Shown piece by piece: positions 60,087 through 64,000 of a stretch of 64,000 nucleotides of DNA. The notes under the pieces are model-generated. The model was not told the origin of the DNA, ran no database searches, and saw only the letters and a program-made list of their open reading frames with translations. The DNA is from JBBQXK01 sp038209775 (lineage in GTDB: Bacteria > Pseudomonadota > Alphaproteobacteria > Rhodobacterales > Rhodobacteraceae), in the NCBI GenBank assembly GCA_038209775.1, contig JBBQXK010000001.1, positions 62,001 to 126,000 on the forward strand. Reading direction: 5' to 3'. The translations under genes and the position numbers were made by a program. How positions within the stretch are numbered: position 1 is the first letter of the stretch; each line of letters begins with the position of its first letter.

Positions 60087-61568
60087 TCATGCCTCGCCCT
60101 CAAGTTTCGACGCATCAAACCCCGGCAGCCGCAGGATCGACACCCCGTCGCGCCCGATGTTCACCTGTGCGCCGGCCATCGCCACCGCCGCACGCAGGCG
60201 GTCAGCGCGCATGAAATCACGCGCCGCGCGGGCCTCTTCGATCTGGCGGGCATAGTCCTCGATCTCGGCTGCCTCGCGCTGTGCCTGAAACACATGGCCG
60301 CGCGCGCGGTCGGTGATGCGGGCCTGATCCTCGGCGGTGCGGCTGTGCTGCAGATCGAACCCCAACAGGCACTGACTGGCACGGATATCCTCCAGCCGGT
60401 CGATCACCCCCGCCGCGCCATAGCGTTCGGTCAGCGCCTTGCGGTTCAACAGACGGAACGCCTCGGGCGTCGCCAGATCATCCGCCAGTGCGGCCACCAC
60501 CTCGGGCAGGGGCGTGCCCTGCCCCAGCATGGCCAGCGTCTGCGACCCGTCGCTGCCCAGCGTCATCGCCATATCCGCCACCACCGCCAGCGCCTCGGCC
60601 CGCCGCGCCGGGCCAAAGTCCATCGGATCGCGGTAATGCGACAACAGCAGCGCCGCACGGATCACCTCACCCGGGTTGCCGCCATCCAGCAAATCCCGCA
60701 CGGTAAAGAAATTCCCCAGCGATTTCGACATCTTGCGGCCATCGACCAACAGCATCTCGTTGTGCATCCACACGGATGCAAACCCCTGCCCCGGATGCGC
60801 GCAGCTTGATTGCGCCAGTTCGTTCTCATGGTGCGGAAACTGCAGGTCCAGCCCGCCGCCGTGAATGTCGAAACTGACGCCCAGCAATTCGGCTGCCATC
60901 GCGCTGCACTCGATATGCCAGCCGGGCCGCCCCCGGCCCCACGGACTGTCCCACCCCGGCAAAGTATCGTCCGACGGCTTCCACAGCACGAAATCCATCG
61001 GGTCTTCCTTGTAGGGCGCCACCTCGACCCTTGCGCCTGCGATCATGTCATCGACGCTGCGCCCCGACAAAGCACCGTAGTCCGCATAGGACCGCACCCG
61101 GAACAGCACATGCCCCTGCACCGCATAGGCGTGACCGCGCGCAATCAGGTCTTCGGTCATCGCGATCATCTGCCCGACATAGGCGGTCGCGCGCGGCTCA
61201 TGTGTGGGCGGCAGCGCACCAAGGGCGGCGATATCGGCGTGATACCAGGCGATGGTCTCCTCGGTCCGCTCTGCGATCAGGTGCTCCAGCGTTCCTTCGG
61301 CCCCCGCCACTTGCCGCCGCAGCGCCTCGGCGTTGATCTTGTCATCCACGTCGGTGATGTTGCGCGCATAGATGACATGATCCGCGCCGTAGACCTGCCG
61401 CAGCAGGCGGAACAGCGTGTCGAACACCACCACGGGCCGGGCATTGCCCAGATGTGCGCGGTCATAGACGGTCGGCCCGCAGACATACATCCGCACCCGC
61501 AAGGCATCCAGCGGCGCAAAGGTGACCTTCGCGCGGGTTTTCGAATCGTGCAGGCGGATCACGGTCAT
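60087..61568 (-). CDS. cysS: Cysteine--tRNA ligase
   Basis: A 493-residue class I aminoacyl-tRNA synthetase. The zinc-binding Cys and HIGH motif are in YVCGPTVYDRAHLGNARP near residue 30, where the motif is HLGN. Further zinc ligands are in GWHIECSAM and PHHENELAQS; the KMSKS loop is in GRKMSKSLGNF near 268. The start ATG 61568 has GAGGGG at a good distance; an ATG two codons upstream also exists. It is divergent from the decarboxylase gene and has a hairpin repeat after its stop. Confidence 0.97.
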   Translation of the reverse strand: MTVIRLHDSKTRAKVTFAPLDALRVRMYVCGPTVYDRAHLGNARPVVVFDTLFRLLRQVYGADHVIYARNITDVDDKINAEALRRQVAGAEGTLEHLIAERTEETIAWYHADIAALGALPPTHEPRATAYVGQMIAMTEDLIARGHAYAVQGHVLFRVRSYADYGALSGRSVDDMIAGARVEVAPYKEDPMDFVLWKPSDDTLPGWDSPWGRGRPGWHIECSAMAAELLGVSFDIHGGGLDLQFPHHENELAQSSCAHPGQGFASVWMHNEMLLVDGRKMSKSLGNFFTVRDLLDGGNPGEVIRAALLLSHYRDPMDFGPARRAEALAVVADMAMTLGSDGSQTLAMLGQGTPLPEVVAALADDLATPEAFRLLNRKALTERYGAAGVIDRLEDIRASQCLLGFDLQHSRTAEDQARITDRARGHVFQAQREAAEIEDYARQIEEARAARDFMRADRLRAAVAMAGAQVNIGRDGVSILRLPGFDASKLEGEA

Positions 61569-61809
61569 GGTCATACCCCTCGTGACAGCGCAAACCCTGC
61601 CCCGGCGCGGGTCTAGCAACTTTGTGCGTTCTTGGGAACGACGACAGGTGCTGTCCGCGACCAAAGGTCAGCGGGGAATACAGCGGCCAATGTTGTCATC
61701 ATGCGTCATGTGATGCGTATAACCCCCGCCGCTCCCTGCGCCAAGCAGAATTCACGGCCTTGCCCGCCTCCACCCCGCATGCCTTGATGGCACGAAGGAG
61801 GGCCTCTCG

Positions 61810-63195
61810 ATGAACCACGACGATCTGCGCCATTGGTCCAAGGTCGCCGCCGACTGGGCGCACGACTATCACGCGACCTTGCGCGACCGCCCCGTGCGTG
61901 CGCCCCTGACGCCATGGGCCATCGCGGATCAGGTGGCCCCTGCCCCCCCCGAGGCCCCCGACCCCATCGCCACGATCTTTGACGATTTCGCCCGCATCGT
62001 GCCCCCCGGCATGACCCACTGGCAGCACCCCCGGTTCTTTGCCTATTTCGCCGCCAACGCCGCCCCCGCCTCGATGCTGGCTGAACAGCTGTCGAACGCC
62101 ATCGCGTCGATGGGGATGCTGTGGCAAACCTCTCCGGCGGCGACCGAGATCGAGGTGGTGATGATGCGCTGGCTGGCGCAGGCATTGGGACTGCCCGACC
62201 GCTTTCAGGGCACGATCCACGATTCGGCCACCACCGCCACCCTGTCCGCCGTCCTGACCATGCGCGAACGCGCATTGGACTGGGCGGGCAACGCGGGTGG
62301 GCTGTCGGGACAGCCGACCCTGCGGCTCTATGCCTCGGCTGAAACCCATTCCTCGGTGGACAAGGCCGCACGGGTGTCGGGCATCGGGCAGGCGAACCTT
62401 GTCAAGGTCACAACCGGCCCCGACCTGTCGATGGCCCCCGCAGCCCTTGCCGCCGCGATCACAGCCGACCGCGCGGCCGGGTTTCTGCCCGCCGGGGTGA
62501 TCCTCTGTGCAGGCGGCACATCGGTCGGCGCATTCGATCGCATCGCCGACTGCATCGCGGTGGCCAAGGCCGAAGGTCTGCCGGTGCATGTCGATGCCGC
62601 ATGGGCCGGTTCCGCAATGATCTGCCCCGAGTTCCGCCCCCTTTGGGCGGGCATCGAAGGGGCCGACAGCATCGTCTTCAACCCGCACAAATGGCTGGGC
62701 GCGCAGTTCGACTGCGCGGTGCAGTTCCTGGCCGATCCCGCACCGCAAATCCGCACTTTGGGGATGAAGCCCGCCTATCTGGCCACCCCCGACACCGCCA
62801 CCCCCCCGCCGCCCGACTTCAACGACTGGACCGTGCCCCTAGGCCGCAGGTTCCGCGCGCTGAAACTGTGGTTCCTGATGCGCGCCTATGGGTTGGAGGG
62901 GCTGCGCGCCCGCATCCGCAACCATGTGACCTGGGCCGCCGAGGCGCGCGATGCGCTGGCCGCCCTGCCGGGGGTGCGGATCGTGACCGAACCGTCGCTC
63001 AGCCTGTTCACCTTTGCGCTGGCTGATGATGCCGCCACGCAGGCGCTGCTGGTCCGCATCAACGACGACGGGCGCGTCTATCTGACGCCGACGCAGCACC
63101 GGGGAACCTACGTGATCCGTGTGCAGGTCGGCCAGTTCGACTGCACCCGCGACGATGTGATGATGGTCCCCGCAGTGGTGGCGGCACTGACGTGA
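61810..63195 (+). CDS. Pyridoxal-phosphate-dependent decarboxylase (aromatic amino acid decarboxylase family)
   Basis: A 461-residue fold type I PLP enzyme of the group II decarboxylase family. THWQHPRFFAYFAAN near residue 70 and LHVDAAWAGSA (here PVHVDAAWAGSAM) carry substrate- and PLP-binding residues. The Schiff-base Lys is in FNPHKWLGAQFDC near residue 296. Members decarboxylate L-DOPA, tryptophan, tyrosine or related amino acids. The substrate cannot be fixed from sequence. GAAGGAGGG ahead of ATG 61810 is a strong ribosome binding site. It is divergent from cysS. Confidence 0.92.
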   Translation: MNHDDLRHWSKVAADWAHDYHATLRDRPVRAPLTPWAIADQVAPAPPEAPDPIATIFDDFARIVPPGMTHWQHPRFFAYFAANAAPASMLAEQLSNAIASMGMLWQTSPAATEIEVVMMRWLAQALGLPDRFQGTIHDSATTATLSAVLTMRERALDWAGNAGGLSGQPTLRLYASAETHSSVDKAARVSGIGQANLVKVTTGPDLSMAPAALAAAITADRAAGFLPAGVILCAGGTSVGAFDRIADCIAVAKAEGLPVHVDAAWAGSAMICPEFRPLWAGIEGADSIVFNPHKWLGAQFDCAVQFLADPAPQIRTLGMKPAYLATPDTATPPPPDFNDWTVPLGRRFRALKLWFLMRAYGLEGLRARIRNHVTWAAEARDALAALPGVRIVTEPSLSLFTFALADDAATQALLVRINDDGRVYLTPTQHRGTYVIRVQVGQFDCTRDDVMMVPAVVAALT

Positions 63196-63265
63196 CAGGT
63201 CTGGTCACTTGAGCTTGCCCCGCCGCTGCCGCACACTTGCCCGCGACCCAATACAGGTATCCCCC

Positions 63266-63727
63266 ATGCGCCTTGCCCTGCCCCTTGCCATTCTGACCGC
63301 CCTCGCCCCGATGGCCGAGGCGCGGACGCTGACCAACGGTCAGGAGTGTTTCGTTCGGACCTACAACAGTGCTCATCTGGCCAAGCATCCCGACCAACTG
63401 GTGCGCTTCATCAGCCTGTCACCGGTGCCCCTTCCCGCACCGGCGGCTGGGGTCGTGTTGAACCTGATGGTCAACAAGCGCGGATCGGACGATTTTCCCA
63501 GCAGCCTGATCTATTGCAGGCCGAACGGCGGCACCCTCGATTGTCTGGCCGAGGAAAATCGCGGCCGCCTGACGATCAGCGACGGCGGCAAAGGCAGGCT
63601 GCTGGTGACTGTCGGTGCAAAGGGGCTGGCGTTGGCCGGGCAACGCGAAGATGTGCTGATTTCGGGCACAAGGGGCGATGACCGCAGTTTCCTGATACCG
63701 CAGGTTGACGGCGATCAGTGCAACTAA
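63266..63727 (+). CDS. Exported small protein of unknown function, 153 aa
   Basis: A short signal peptide MRLALPLAILTALAPMAEAR is followed by a mature part of about 133 residues with four cysteines (GQECFV, LIYCRP, LDCLAEE and QCN at the very end), so disulfides are likely. It has a beta-rich pattern (RLLVTVGAKGLALAG). No family is recognised. The start is ATG 63266; the reading from 63209 is upstream spacer. It overlaps the stop of the convergent ABC-F gene by 4 bases. Confidence 0.7.
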   Translation: MRLALPLAILTALAPMAEARTLTNGQECFVRTYNSAHLAKHPDQLVRFISLSPVPLPAPAAGVVLNLMVNKRGSDDFPSSLIYCRPNGGTLDCLAEENRGRLTISDGGKGRLLVTVGAKGLALAGQREDVLISGTRGDDRSFLIPQVDGDQCN

Positions 63728-64000
63728 TCGCCGCGCTCGGCCAGCCCCAGCCATTCCGCCTCGGCCTGCGCCAGTTGCGCCTGCCGTTCCGACAGGGCCT
63801 GACCGGCCTTGTTGAACTTGACCGGCTCTTTCGTGAACATGGTGGGCTCTGACAGGAAATCCGACAGCCTGCCGATCTCGGCCTCCAGCCGCTCGATCAG
63901 GCTGGGCAATTCGTCCAGCCGCTTGCGTTCCGTAAAGGTCAGGCTGGGTTTCTTGTCAGATGACTTGAAGATCGGCGCGGAAGATACTGTTTTCGCAGCA
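63724..64000 (-). CDS. ABC-F family ATPase, C-terminal part (Uup-like)
   Basis: The gene runs off the right edge; only the last 91 codons are visible. The reading LTFTERKRLDELPSLIERLE and EIGRLSDFLSEPTMFTKEP, followed by NKAGQALSERQAQLAQAEAE, is the C-terminal coiled-coil extension of Uup/ABC-F proteins, which bind ribosomes or DNA. The ATPase domains are outside the window, so the subgroup is not certain. Confidence 0.8.
   Translation of the reverse strand, partial: AAKTVSSAPIFKSSDKKPSLTFTERKRLDELPSLIERLEAEIGRLSDFLSEPTMFTKEPVKFNKAGQALSERQAQLAQAEAEWLGLAERGD

Overview
The window is high-GC, gene-dense and reads as chromosome of a Rhodobacterales (Rhodobacteraceae) alphaproteobacterium. The reasons are trkA-trkH-hfq-hflX in one direction, a CckA hybrid kinase, small-form PurL, CcmE translationally coupled to ArgC, a holin/endolysin pair of the kind used by gene transfer agents, a zwf-pgl-pgi block, and many ATGA start/stop overlaps. 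No tRNA, rRNA or CRISPR array was recognised. The species cannot be named from the sequence alone.

Layout. 1-7316: 3' end of a CoA-transferase gene, a 40-aa lysine-rich peptide, hflX, hfq, trkH, trkA, then a divergent 674-aa RTX protein. 7317-13800: a gene-poor gap, cckA, an RsmB-type methyltransferase, guaB and a glutamine amidotransferase. 13801-19300: decayed IS110-like and IS5/IS1182-like insertion sequences, an Mla-type lipid ABC operon (permease, ATPase, MlaD protein, lipoprotein) and a truncated MFS fragment. 19301-26122: a six-gene operon (desaturase-like membrane oxygenase, TIM-barrel isomerase, polyamine-type ABC transporter) with a divergent LysR gene. Inverted copies of a 20-bp IS-like end flank this block.

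26123-34250: an 84-bp MITE-like element, a 1644-aa RTX repeat protein, a dead PuuB-like oxidoreductase, a phytanoyl-CoA dioxygenase-family gene and a diheme cytochrome c. 34292-39882: holin and endolysin, argC-ccmE, two small proteins of unknown function, murI and an acyltransferase. 39970-44642: a fused indolepyruvate:ferredoxin oxidoreductase-type gene divergent from a LysR gene across a palindrome, then a candidate small RNA. 44643-52934: an ECF42-like sigma factor with a YciI partner, a MAPEG protein, purL, and pgi, pgl, zwf with a LacI-type palindrome upstream of zwf. 53388-64000: an exported small protein, HNH nuclease, esterase, AlkA-type glycosylase, MFS transporter, cimA operon, cysS, a PLP decarboxylase, a second exported protein and the 3' end of an ABC-F ATPase gene.

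Most of the window is core metabolism. The stretches that ask for explanation are the IR-bounded 7-kb catabolic-looking cassette, the candidate sRNA at about 44540-44623, a three-copy intergenic hairpin repeat that supplies the ribosome binding site of cimA, and the giant RTX gene with near-identical tandem DNA repeats. All functions are inferred from reading translated sequence and motifs; no database search was run.
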